DNA from: Thinopyrum elongatum
Lineage: Eukaryota > Streptophyta > Magnoliopsida > Poales > Poaceae
DNA length: 64,000 nt
NCBI GenBank assembly: GCA_011799875.1
Contig: CM022300.1
Coordinates: 115,271,201 to 115,335,200 of the forward strand
Direction: 5' to 3'
How positions within the stretch are numbered: the stretch's first letter is position 1; each line of letters begins with the position of its first letter. The position numbers and the translations under genes are program-made. A model generated the notes under the pieces. It made no database searches. It worked only from the letters and a program-made list of their open reading frames with translations, and was not told the origin of the DNA. Shown piece by piece: positions 22,267 to 32,710 of this stretch.

Positions 22267-22929
22267 ATGTCACGCACACCTAAGAAGGAGCGGAAGCACG
22301 CACTTCGGGACGTCTACGCCGTAGAGCCGGTGGCCCCGAAATACAACCCATGGTCGGCTTGCCCGATCACCTTCGACCGGAGAGACCATCCGGCCAGTAT
22401 CCATCATGGAGGAACGGTGGCTCTAGTGCTCGACCCCATCGTGGATGGATACCACCTCACCAGAGTCCTTATGGACGGAGGCAGCAGCCTCAACCTGATC
22501 TATTCGGACATAGTGAGAAAAATGGGAATTGATCCGTCAAGGATCAAACCCAGCAATACTACCTTTAAAGGAGTGATCCAAGGTGTCGAGGCACGCTGCT
22601 CGGGAACCATCACCTTGGAAGTAGTCTTCGGCTTGCCCGACAACTTCAACAGCGAGGATTTGATCTTCGACATTGTTCCTTTCCACAGTGGTTACCATGC
22701 ACTCCTTGGCCGAACAGCGTTCGCTTGCTTTAATGCCATCCCTCAATACACATATCTGAAGCTTAAAATTCCAGGACCTAAGGGCGTCATTACCGTTAAC
22801 GATAACACGGAACACTCACTCCGAACCGAAGAGCACACAGTGGCTCTAGCAGCCGAAGTCCAGGCCACCAAGGAAGCGTCCGAGGTCCAGTTCACTGTCA
22901 AGGCGCCGGACACACACAAACGTGCCTGA
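22267..22929 (+). pseudogene. Aspartic protease of the outer gypsy element
   Basis: In the same frame as gag. The N-terminal part reads MSRTPKKERKHALRDVYAVE and WSACPITFDRRDHPASIHHG. The active-site loop is VLMDGGSSLNLIYSDIVRKM, with DGGS in place of the more usual DTGS/DSGA. The second half has FDIVPFHSGYHALLGRTAFA (the ILGR-type motif) and ends VTVND-like VITVNDNTEHS. Gypsy proteases cut the Gag-Pol precursor. No reverse transcriptase follows, as in other gag-protease-only wheat elements. Stops between 22173 and 22266 separate it from gag. Confidence 0.8.
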
Positions 22930-24254
22930 GTTATAGCCCCGGGGTCTTCACATGCTCATCCTAAATAGGGATACACGCCCCACAGCATGGCTTCCTTAGC
23001 CACGAAACATGTACCTCGCGTGCACAACTTCGCGCTCAGAATTCCATGGGCAGCTGTGGGGGCAAGCAGTACGAAAGTCAAGTTCTCGGCTCGACCGAAC
23101 CATGGCTACATATGTCCTCGGATCAACATCACCAACAGGCTCCATTCAAAGCCTGATCATCATCAAGCCAACACCCTACAACGACTTCTCAAGACCCCCC
23201 TCAAGGGCCCGTCCGCCGGACAATATTATCCCCACCATGCACATCAGCGGCGACTTCAACCGCACAAAGAGCAAAGGCGCAGACGTGCAGCAGGGCGTAG
23301 TAGAGATGTCAAACCACTCATGGAGGCCCTTTATAAACCTTTCCTCTAATTAGTTCATTTTTAAAGTATCTATAAAGTTGCTTCGGAAGTTTGGATTGCA
23401 CGGTTGGACGTCATGAGTTTGACGGAAATATAGACAGTTCTTTACGATCATACCACAATCATTCGTATTATATCTCTCTTTCCGCTTCCAGGCCGAAGCA
23501 ATCTAGTATGATACATGCTTTTTTAGATGCGATCGGCTAATGGACCAGGGGCTCGACTATAAATCTTGCCCCAAGCATCATTCCGGCACTAGTTTCGACT
23601 TATGTGTTCAGCGTCTTGGATGTTGCATTATATGCATCGGTTCCGAATTATGTCTTCGGTCAATAGTTGGGTTGCCCGACTCCTGTGTTTGCCCTCTTAT
23701 GTTCTGCATTGTTCGGCTAGGAGGGTAAAGGGAGAACCAATGCGATTATACTTCTAGCTCGCCTGGTTAAGTACCTCAGTGGAGAAAGCTGAAAACTGAC
23801 TGTCATAATAAGCGAGAACTGGTCGGCGATCCGATGACAAGTGTTAAACTAAAAACCGATTGTGGTTACTCCGTGTCAAATGAAGGGTTTACTATCATAG
23901 AAACCAAGTGATAATGGCATCAACCTCGGCACACCCGAACATCACACACACTGGGGGCTAGTCACTAGCCCCCGCAGTCAAGCTCGTATGGCTAAGTGAA
24001 AGCACTAAAGCCACATAGTCTGATTGCCTTGTTTTCCTCACACAACCGCCTCCGGGCACCGAGACGTCGGCTAAGGGTTAAAGTGTTCACGAGAAAACAC
24101 CTTTTGCAGTATCTGCAAGGGGGTCCACCGCCTGGCAACTTTCAGTTTAAAAATGGCCGCACAGGAGTCGAAATAACATAGCACTGTATACAAGGGCAAA
24201 TGATCACATTATAGAGCACAAAAGTTTGAACTTCTTCGTCACGCGACAATAAGT
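22930..24254. other. Non-coding internal region of the outer gypsy element
   Basis: No ORF with family similarity. The sequence separates the protease end from the 3' end of the antisense gene, the position taken by polymerase genes in autonomous elements. No tandem array like that of the inner element was found. Confidence 0.5.
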
Positions 24255-26105
24255 TCACTCGTACATTACATCTTTCGAGCACTGGGCCTCTATCGCCCGA
24301 GCACCATCCATTACAATGGGAAAGTACTGCTCGGGGCGTCTATGCTCCTTCCCAGGGGGCGGGGGTTCGGTGGCCATCTCGGTTGGCTTGATCTTCAGCC
24401 AGTGCACCATGGACTTGCCGAAGGCCATCTGAGCTCCCTCAATGTACAGGGAGCGCTTCCAGGCATCAATCCGGGGCGCGGCGTCGCACAGCCTGTACAC
24501 CAGGCCAAAGTAGCTGCTTGGCAGCGACTTCGAAGGCCACAACTTGACATAGAGGTCCTTCATTGCCGGCTTCGCCATCCGATGCAACTCCATCAGCTGC
24601 TTCATCTGGTTGTTGAGGAGGGAAGGGTGCTCGAGGGCTTGAAACTGCGCCCAAAATAGCCTCTGCTCGGCACGACCATCATGAGACGCGAAGTACTTAG
24701 CTACATCGGATGCACTCCTCGGAAGGTCCGCAAAAGCGCCTGGGGAACGCCATACTCACGTGAGCAAAGCGAACATGTTACCACCAAAGATACTTTGCAG
24801 TAAGTATGGCTTACCATCCGCAATAAGCTTGACTTGGCGGAGCTCCTCTTGGTGGCCTCGTGCCTCCGTCCGCGCTTCCTTGACCTCCCACATCAATGAG
24901 GTCAGCTCGGTGGCCTGATCCTTACTTTCCTGCTCAAGGGCCTCACATTTCGTGACATTATCCTTGAGCTCTTGCTGCACCTCTGCCACCCTGGCCTCAT
25001 GCTGCTGGCTGGCGGTCTTCACCGCCGCTAGTTCGGCAGCCGTCTGTTCGGCTGCCGCCTTCTGCTGAGCTCTCCTCAGCTCGGCCTTGAGGTTCTTGAC
25101 CTCCTTCCGTGGTGACAGCTGCAGTAGTATCAATTGCACCCCATTCAGGTTAACAACGGAAAACTCCATCAAACAAATGGCTATAGTAATTAGCCTAGTT
25201 CGGACTTACCTTGCGCCTCGTCGAACTGCTTGTTAATCCGATCGAGCTCGTCATCGGAGCTCTTGAGCTTCCGATTGAGCTCGGCCCATTCCTCGGCCCA
25301 GGCAGCCATCGCCGAAGACGATGCCTGCATATTACACTTAACATATCAGGTCCCCGTATATTTGATTTTTGATCCTCCGTCGGCATTTTTCTAAATCCGG
25401 CCAGAGTCTCGGGGGCTTCAGCTCAGTATGGCTATGATCTGTATCTCTAAACTATTCGACCCCGCATGAGTTTTTCAAACTCACTCAAGGCTTGGGGGCT
25501 ACTGTATATGAGGTTACATGATCACATAAGAGAAACTTTTAAGAAAAAAGGGGCATTACATGGCTTACCTTGAAGCCCGTCAGAAGGCCATTGAAAGGCT
25601 CTTTCAGTCTGTTGTCCATGGACCGAACTTTGTAAAACCGTGCCCATCAGGGCATGGTGCTCCTCGGGGATGGAGGAGCTGGTCAATGCCTCTTCCACCA
25701 CATCCGACCACCCAGCCAAAACCTGCTCTAAAGCAGGCTGGGGTGGCGGAGTAACTCCAGCTCCCCCCTCGGTGGTAGCTTGAATAGTCGGCTCCTGGTG
25801 CCTTACGGCCCCAAAACCGTTTTTGGGGACAACTCGGACTGACCGGGCTCCCCATGTTTGTTCCCCAGAAGGGTCCTACCCTCCTGGTCTTCGACGGCCG
25901 AGGACCGCGCCTTGGCCATAACAGTGTCGCCCCCTTTGTTTGGCGGGGCAGGGGTTCTTCTCGACAAGACCTCCTCGGTCTCCCCAATGATCGGGGGAGG
26001 CGAGGCATGTGACCCGGTCCCGCTCTCTGCCAGCGCGGCCGGTGGGGAATCTATCTCCGAGATTCGATCGGTAGGGAGGTCGCGCGACGGGCTACAATAT
26101 TAAAC
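24255..26105 (-). pseudogene. Antisense spliced coiled-coil gene of the outer gypsy element, C-terminal exons
   Basis: Exons on the minus strand: 26092 to about 25569 (frame-broken; AGWSDVVEEALTSSSIPEEH readable), about 25325-25210 (MAAWAEEWAELNRKLKSSDD), about 25118-24813 (long coiled coil: KNLKAELRRAQQKAAAEQTA, QHEARVAEVQQELKDNVTKC) and about 24737-24255 (MKDLYVKLWPSKSLPSSYFG, PRIDAWKRSLYIEGAQMAFG, then MVHWLKIKP). GTAAG donors and TGCAG or CCCAG acceptors flank the exons. The last exon resembles the last exon of the gene at 11056-15065 (LWP-x-(S/T)LP/L, P-x-R-x-AWK, GA/A-x-A, VH). The N-terminal Transposase_28-like part is missing because a CACTA element starts at 26169. Function unknown. 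Confidence 0.65.
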
Positions 26106-26589
26106 ATCAATTACTGAATCAAAGACTGACTTTAGCTTGGCTAAGTTACATGGGTGCATCTTAAGGTGCACTACAAAAAAACCACTTCCGTGATGATACG
26201 TGTTTGTCACAGTAGGTCATGTTTTCTGTCATGCATGTACATCCATGACGATTTTATGACAGAATCAAGATAGTCATACCTGTGCTGTCGTAGAATTGTT
26301 CCATGACAATACTCGAATTATCATAACGGAAGTGTCCACTTCCATGACGATAAATGACGCGTCATGGAAGTGCTTTCGTCAAGGGTAACCGACAGGTGGC
26401 ATCCACCATAACGGGTCGCCGTTAAGCTATCGGGTCCGGTTTTGGATCCGGTAACCCGTTAACAACAACGACCAATGGAGATTTCCACGTGTAAAATTCT
26501 CATTGGCCGGAGGGAACACAGTCAGCTCCCCGTTTGGACAGATGGCATCCATCCAATGGACGGGACGTGCCTATGATACGTCGACACAT

Positions 26590-26937
26590 GGTTGGGCCCA
26601 ACAGTGGCCCATTTAGGTCAGAAGGCCGGCACATTTGACTTGGTCAAAAGGTAGTGGGTTGGGCCACGGAAAGCCTGTTAACGGCATGTTCGCATATAGC
26701 CCATTTACAACCCGCTAACTCACGGCCCGTTGTGGCCCATCCGAATTAGGCCTAGTAGCATCATCTGGGCCGTCCAATATGATTCGAGCATGTTGTAACT
26801 TCCGGCCCATGACGTCTTACGGCCCATATGAGGCCCTTTGTAACTCCGGGCCCACTAACGGCCCGTGGTGAAACTGTCCCATAATGAACAGTGTGTCACT
26901 TTATACCCATTAACGGCCCATAATTCCATTGGGCCGT
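26590..26937. repeat. GGCCCA/GGCCCGT motif cluster, left part
   Basis: At least a dozen GGCCCA, GGCCCG or complementary motifs occur in ~350 bp (for example 26597, 26608, 26727, 26737, 26803, 26821, 26848, 26857). The cluster continues beyond the solo LTR at 32177-32710, so the two were one block before that insertion. Confidence 0.75.
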
Positions 26938-28634
26938 TGTGACGCCCCGAGACTGATGCTCCAGATGCCTTCCATTTATTTCGTTGTCATTGTGTGTTTC
27001 AACTGTTTGTTGCCATGATCATGTTGAGTGCCTTGTCATATCTTTGCTTCTTGCACCATGCTCATCTCACTTGTCATGTTGCATTGTACCCTGGCCATTT
27101 TGCATTTCATCATGCTCATCACGTGGGTTGCATTCTTCATATTGGTGTATTGTTGGTGTGCTATCCATCTTCATCTTTCCCATCAACTTTTCCACACAAG
27201 TGCACAACCTATCCACTCCTTCCTTTATTTCAAATTCTGGCTTTCATGTCAAGTGACATTGTTCATGCTTCTATTAATGTTCATTCTTTTCCTGATGCTA
27301 GTGTACCTCATCCTTAACCTCTCTGCCAAATTTCATCTCATTTGAAATTGTTTTGGTTAGGTTCAAAAATGCCTCAAGTTTGAATTATATTCAGACTTGT
27401 TTTATTTTTCTACCTCTAAAAATGTCCAAACCAATTTTATCAAATAGAGCATAATTCCAGGAACTTGAGGATATTTTTATATCTGTCAAACTCCTCTCCT
27501 AGCCCCCTGGCCTTTTCTTTGATTACAACTGTTTATTTAAATAAATAGAATTTGAAAAGAAATGGAAAAGGGGCTTACCTGGGCCCCCCGCAGCCCACCT
27601 AGGCGCCGCAGCCATAGCAGTTACCAGCGGCCTAGCTCCAGCCTCCCGCAGCCCGCTAGCCCGCAAGCGACAGTCGTTGTCGACCTCCTGTATGGCAGGC
27701 CATCCAGAGGAGCCACGTCGGCGCGCCTGGTGATTTGACGGCCGTCCGGCGTCCTAGTGGTCTATAAATCTTGTCCTACCCCTAGTCCCAACCTCCCTCG
27801 TCCACTTCCACCCCTCTCCTTCCCTCGCCGCCGCCTAGGTAAGGCTCCACGCCCTCGCCGTCGCCGCGTTCGCCATGACCCGAGCGAGCAAGAGCTCGAG
27901 CTCGGGGTAGCCTCTTCGTCGTGCCTCCAACCTCTCCTACCACCGTGGTGAGGACCGCCAAGTTCCCCTACGTCCTCCCCCACAGCGCACACGGCCCCAG
28001 CGCCCCAGGAGCTCCCTCATCGTCGCTGTCTTCTTCCCCGCGTTCGGGACATGACGTTGCCGGTTTCCCGCCGGTCCTCGCGTCGTCTCCATTGCGCACA
28101 TCGCCGCTTCTTCATGTCCTAGGTGAGCTAGGTAACTCCATCTTTGTCTCTGCCTTTTTCTCGCGCCCTCTAGTTGACCGCAGTCGTCGCCCTCGTCGTT
28201 CCATTGCCGCGCACCCCATGCTCTGGCAAAGTGCGTTTTTTTGGTTGGTGTTGAAGTTGGTTCCGTAGCCGTGCCCATGCCCTCCGCTTCGGTTCCCCTC
28301 GCCGCGCTGCTTCCCCGTGTTAGGACCCACGCTCGCGCACCCATCCGCATGCATGCGCTGCTCGCCGTGCGCCTTTCTTCCCTGCTTGCCGCGCCTCGCC
28401 ATGGCCCTGAGCTGAGCGCGAGCTCGTGCCTGAGTGCCCGCTCACTCGTGAGCCACCTCCACTCGCTCGTTGGAGCCCCCGCATGATCCCACACACCCGC
28501 CGTCGCTCGCCTGCTGCCCACATCGCCGCGCTGCCCCTCGCCGGCGCCATCACCATCTTCTCCCTGCGGTGGAGAAGGCGGCTCGGCCTTCCCGGGCCTC
28601 AAAAGAGGCCGAGCTCCTTCCTGGTCAACAGCCC

Positions 28635-28705
28635 GCGCCTAGGTCAGCTGGTAGTCGCGCCGCGCCTCCACCCAGGCGACCCGGGTTCGAATCCCCCCAG
28701 GCGCA
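28635..28705 (+). ncRNA. tRNA-like sequence, probably the head of a tRNA-derived SINE
   Basis: A-box-like GGTCAGCTGGTAGTCGC and B-box GGGTTCGAATCC have tRNA spacing. GCGCCT at 28635 pairs with AGGCGC at 28699, as an acceptor stem would. The anticodon arm is poor and the T stem is mismatched, so it is not a working tRNA. A TTTATTTATTTATTTATTTT tail follows at about 28716, as in short retroposons. Confidence 0.5.
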
Positions 28706-31700
28706 GCAATCCCCCCTTTATTTATTTATTTATTTTCTCTGACCCTATGACATGTGGCCCCACTTGTCATACACACACGCTCCCAGGCCCACATGTCATC
28801 CCCTCTCCCCTCTGTTTTTCTTTTATTTTGTCTTAATTTCAGCTTATTCCATTTCTGGAAAGTAGCATCTTTCCATTTCTGGCCATGTCCAAATCTGGGC
28901 ATTCCTGTTCTGGACATTTCCTTTTCTGTCTATTTCCAATTTAGGCAGTATTTGACTTAATGCACTTGTGAGCATTTTTCCATAGCAACCCCCACATATT
29001 ATATATGTTTTTGGGCTAGAAAAATCCAATGAATCCATTGGTGGCATCCATTTCATCATTTGAGCAAGTTCATGCACATGTTATTTATACATCGTATGCC
29101 ATTTTGTCATTTTCATGTGATTTTGTGTGATTTTCATATGAGCACTTTCATGACATGGATAGGTGTGAAATCATGCCATCTTGCTACTAGTTTCATTGGC
29201 ATACCAGGATATGTTTTGTAATGAGTGCCACAAGCTTGCAAACATGCCTACATGAATATGTTTCTGCCATGCCCTGCTCATATTTGCCAAGTCTGAAATC
29301 TGCTACATTAACATGCCATGTTTACTTGATGCTACCATCAAATCTATGCATAATATGGAGTTATTCAGTGATTATGTTTTGAAGACCTTATTATGCTCTA
29401 TCCATCCACGCCCCTGTTTGCAATTATAGTCTACTGTAGCTTGTTCTTTTCATGCTCTCAATCTGCTTAGTAGCATACTCTGTCAGCCTGATAATAGTAA
29501 GTTCATTTTTGTAAAATGCATAGTTAATGTTCTGTGCACCCTATGAGCTTGTGAGTAGAGCATTTGTATAGGGTCATGTCCTCTACATGCTCATGCCTTT
29601 GGTGTAAATTAATAAAATGCTATGCCTGCTGTTGGGTGTCTCTCAAGTGAGCAACCTGATGTTATTTTCAGCATGCCCAGATTTCTCCAAGTCTGAGAAA
29701 TCTGTTTTATTATCTTAGCTTCTTGTCTTGTTGGTTGCCATGAATATATTGCTCATATGCCCATGCCATGTAATGTGGTTACTTGCCCATGTTGTATACT
29801 AGCATTTCATGCTCCTGTTTGCTATAATATGTTCCTGTAGCATATAGTTTTCTAGTCCTAAACTTTGCTATATGAATCTGTTTTGCCATGTTCAGTAAAT
29901 TTCTGCCAAGTCTGTAAAACTGTTATCATTTACCATTTTGCCATGCTGTTTTGATGATGTTCTAGTGAGTTTTAGAAATAGATCAGTAAGCATGTTTTGA
30001 AGTAGATGCTATGAACTATCATGCCATGCCATTTGTTTCCATGTGCAAGTTTTGCATCATAATTAAATGTTGCATCTAATGTGCCATGTTGCTGTTAATG
30101 TCAGTTTTGCATTGCATATTGTTTTGCTCACCGTGTGAACTCCGTGCATCCGTTCTCGATGATCTTTATATCGATTTCAACCGAAATCTTCCAATCTTTC
30201 CAGTGGCATGCTTGGGTTACCAAGATTCTGCCCATATCCATCTTGTCTCCACCGTTTCTTTCCCGTTGACGTATTCCTCGTACCGGTAGCCCCTTAGCTC
30301 CGTCTTTTGCATTCTTCATATGCATTCATGTTCATCACGCATGTAGCATGTGTTCTTTTCCATGTCATGTTTATGCTTGTGTGTTTACCATGTTGTTTGC
30401 TTCTTTCCGGTTGTGCTTCTTTTCGTAAGTTCCTGTTTCGTTGCGATCGTGAGGATTCGTTCGACTACGCTTGGTTCGTCTACGCCCGTTCATCTTCTTC
30501 ATGGACTCATTCTTCTTCCTAGCGGGATTTCAGGCAAGATGACCGTTACCCTGGATACCACTACTATCTTTGCTTTGCTAGTTGTCTCGATGCTATCGCT
30601 ATGTCGCGCTACCTACCACTTGTTTATCAAGCCTCCCAGATTGCCATGATAAGCCTCTAATTTTTTCCACCATCCCAGCAAACCATTGATTGGCTATGTT
30701 ATCGCTTTGCTCATCCCCTCTTATAGGGTTGCTAGTTGCAGGTGCAGTTGCAGGTTGTTCCATGTTGGAACATGGATATCTTGGGATATCACAATATCTC
30801 TTATTTAATTAATGCATCTATATACTTGGTAAAGGGTGGAAGGCTCGGCCTTTTGCCTGGTGTTTTGTTACACTGTTGCCGCCCTAGTTTCCGTCATACC
30901 GGTGTTATGTTCCTTGATTTTGCGTTCCTAACATGGTTGGGGTTTATGGGCCCCCCTTGACAGTTCGCTTTGAATAAAACTCTTCCAGCAAGGCCCAACA
31001 TTGGTTTTACCATTTGCCTAATAACAACTAAAACTTGCATAGGGACCTGCCGGCCCCCGAGGTCTCTTAATCAACCCCCCGGGCCAGTGCTCCTCATGAG
31101 TGTTGGTCCACCTACCTAGCAGTCGGCGGTGCCGCCTCGGGGCAACTCAATGGTATTTTGGCTACCGTCCACTTCGCATAGACGGTGTTGTCCTGAGAAC
31201 GAGATACGCGCGGCTCTTATCGGGGTATCGACGCACCGGGTGGTCTTGCTGGATTTGTTTTAACATTGTCGAAATGTCTTATGAACCAGGATTCCGAGCT
31301 TGATCGGGTTGTTCCGGGAGGAGGATTTTCCTCCATTGATCGTGAGAGTTTGTGATGGACTAAGTTGGGACACCCCTGCAGGGTTTGATCTTTCGAAAGC
31401 CGTGCCCACGGTTATGTGGCAGATGTGAATTTTTAATATCCGGTTGTAGAGAACTTGACACCAGATCCAAAATAAAATACACCAACCGTGTGTGTAACCA
31501 TGATCGTCTCTTTTCAACGAAGGTCGAGAAGAGAACACGGTGGGGTTATGTTTGAACGTAAGTAGTTCAGGATCACTTCTTGATCATTACTAGTTTGCGA
31601 CCAATTGCGTAGTTTCTCATCTTATTCTTGTACTCATAAGTTAGCCACCATACAATGCTTAGTCGCTTGCTGCAACCTCACCACTTATCCTTTCCATACC

Positions 31701-31840
31701 CATTAAGCTTTGCTAGTCTTGTTACCCATGGTAATGGGATTGCTGAGTCCTTGTGGCTCACAGATTACTACAACAACAGTTGCAGGTACAGGTAATGCGA
31801 TGATCTGACGTGAGAGCGATGCTTGCTTGTTTTTCGAGTG

Positions 31841-31904
31841 CTTCTTCTTCTTCTTCTTCTTCTTCTTCTTCTTCTTCTTCTTCTTCTTCTTCTTCTTCTT
31901 CTTC
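31841..31904. repeat. (CTT)n microsatellite
   Basis: Twenty-one consecutive CTT triplets lie within the right part of the solo LTR. Confidence 0.98.
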
Positions 31905-32176
31905 GATCAGGGGTTAGGTTCCTGGTCGGCAGCCTGGGCTAGCAGGGTGGATGTCGTTTGTGTTTCCGTTTATGTTCATCCGTAGTTGGATGCCTCTCTT
32001 CTGTATGATGTTTGTTGTATTCATGTGGCATTTGTATGCCTTTGTATGTATCCCCAACTATTATGTACATGGTCTGATGTAATGATATCCACCTTGCAAA
32101 GTGTTTCAATATGCGGCTCTATCCTTGGTGGGACCTTCGAGTTCCTCTCGGATAGGATTGCATATTGGGCGTGACA

Positions 32177-32710
32177 GCTGTTTACAGCCCGTGTTATCTT
32201 TCGGCCTTCTAAGGGCCCATTTATTCTTGGGCTCATTTCCAGCATTCGATTACTTACGGTCCGTTACTGGCCTGTTCCACTTGTGGGCCAAATTCAGCCC
32301 GTGGTTACAGTCGGCCCGTTTGTGGCCCGTTAATCCGTTGGGCCGTTTTCATAGCGTCATCAAATACGGCCCAGGAACGACCCGTTATGCATGTCGATAG
32401 AATTAAGCCCATTATCAATATCGGCCTATTAACGTCCCGGTATGGTCGGCCCTTAAACAGATGATTCCCACTCTAGCCCGTTTACGACCCATATTGCGGT
32501 CCGTTATTGGTCTACGAATAGTACGGCCCATGTTTGGCCAATCGATCATACGGCCAGAAGGCCCAATGATTCTACGGCCCATAGAAGGCCCGTTGATTCT
32601 ACAGCCTGTATAAGGCCCATGGATTCTACGGCCCGTAGGAGGCCCATGGTCACTACAGCAGGTAGCAAGACCATGGTTACAACGGTTTGTATGTGCCCAT
32701 GGTTATTGTG
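32177..32710. repeat. GGCCCA/GGCCCGT motif cluster, right part
   Basis: Roughly twenty GGCCCA, GGCCCG or GGGCC motifs are seen, often as (C/T)ACGGCCC followed ~15 bp later by AGGCCC. Example: TTCTACGGCCCATAGAAGGC at about 32572, repeated with variation at about 32593, 32615 and 32636. Confidence 0.75.

Larger units (their letters stand above)
8321..26168 (+). mobile_element. Outer gypsy LTR retrotransposon (gag-protease only, with antisense gene), interrupted and 3'-truncated
   Basis: The 5' LTR at 8321-8890 begins TGAGGGTGTCCCGGAC and ends GACACCGACA. It is followed by TTGGTGCTTTCATTGAGAG, the primer-site region common to a large class of wheat gypsy elements. The internal region resumes at 20633 after the inner element. 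It carries gag and a protease in one frame but no reverse transcriptase, RNase H or integrase. A spliced minus-strand gene occupies 24255-26105. The element stops at 26168, where a CACTA terminus begins, and no 3' LTR is found in the window. It is therefore a non-autonomous, broken copy and the oldest layer of this nest. Confidence 0.8.
26938..32176 (+). mobile_element. Very long solo LTR (~5.24 kb, Sukkula/LARD-like)
   Basis: Starts TGTGACGCCCCGAGACTGAT and ends TATTGGGCGTGACA, giving the short inverted ends (TGTGACGCCC against TGTCACGCCC) usual for LTRs. Flanks are GCCGT (26933-26937) and GCTGT (32177-32181), a 5 bp target duplication with one C/T difference. The right part has blocks I associate with the ~5 kb LTRs of Triticeae LARD elements: CCTTGTGGCTCACAGATTAC, GGTCGGCAGCCTGGGCTAGC and TGGGACCTTCGAGTTCC. 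There is no internal domain and no second LTR, so it is best read as a solo LTR left by recombination. ORFs inside, including overlapping GC-rich ones at 27760-28840, look spurious. Confidence 0.75.

Noticed and set aside
28635..28705. Functional tRNA gene
   Set aside because: The anticodon arm has no proper seven-base loop, the T stem is mismatched and the seventh acceptor pair is missing. It is better read as a SINE head or tRNA relic.
27760..28840. Several overlapping GC-rich ORFs of 60-221 codons on both strands
   Set aside because: They overlap one another in many frames, are Arg/Pro/Ser low-complexity, and lie inside the long LTR.
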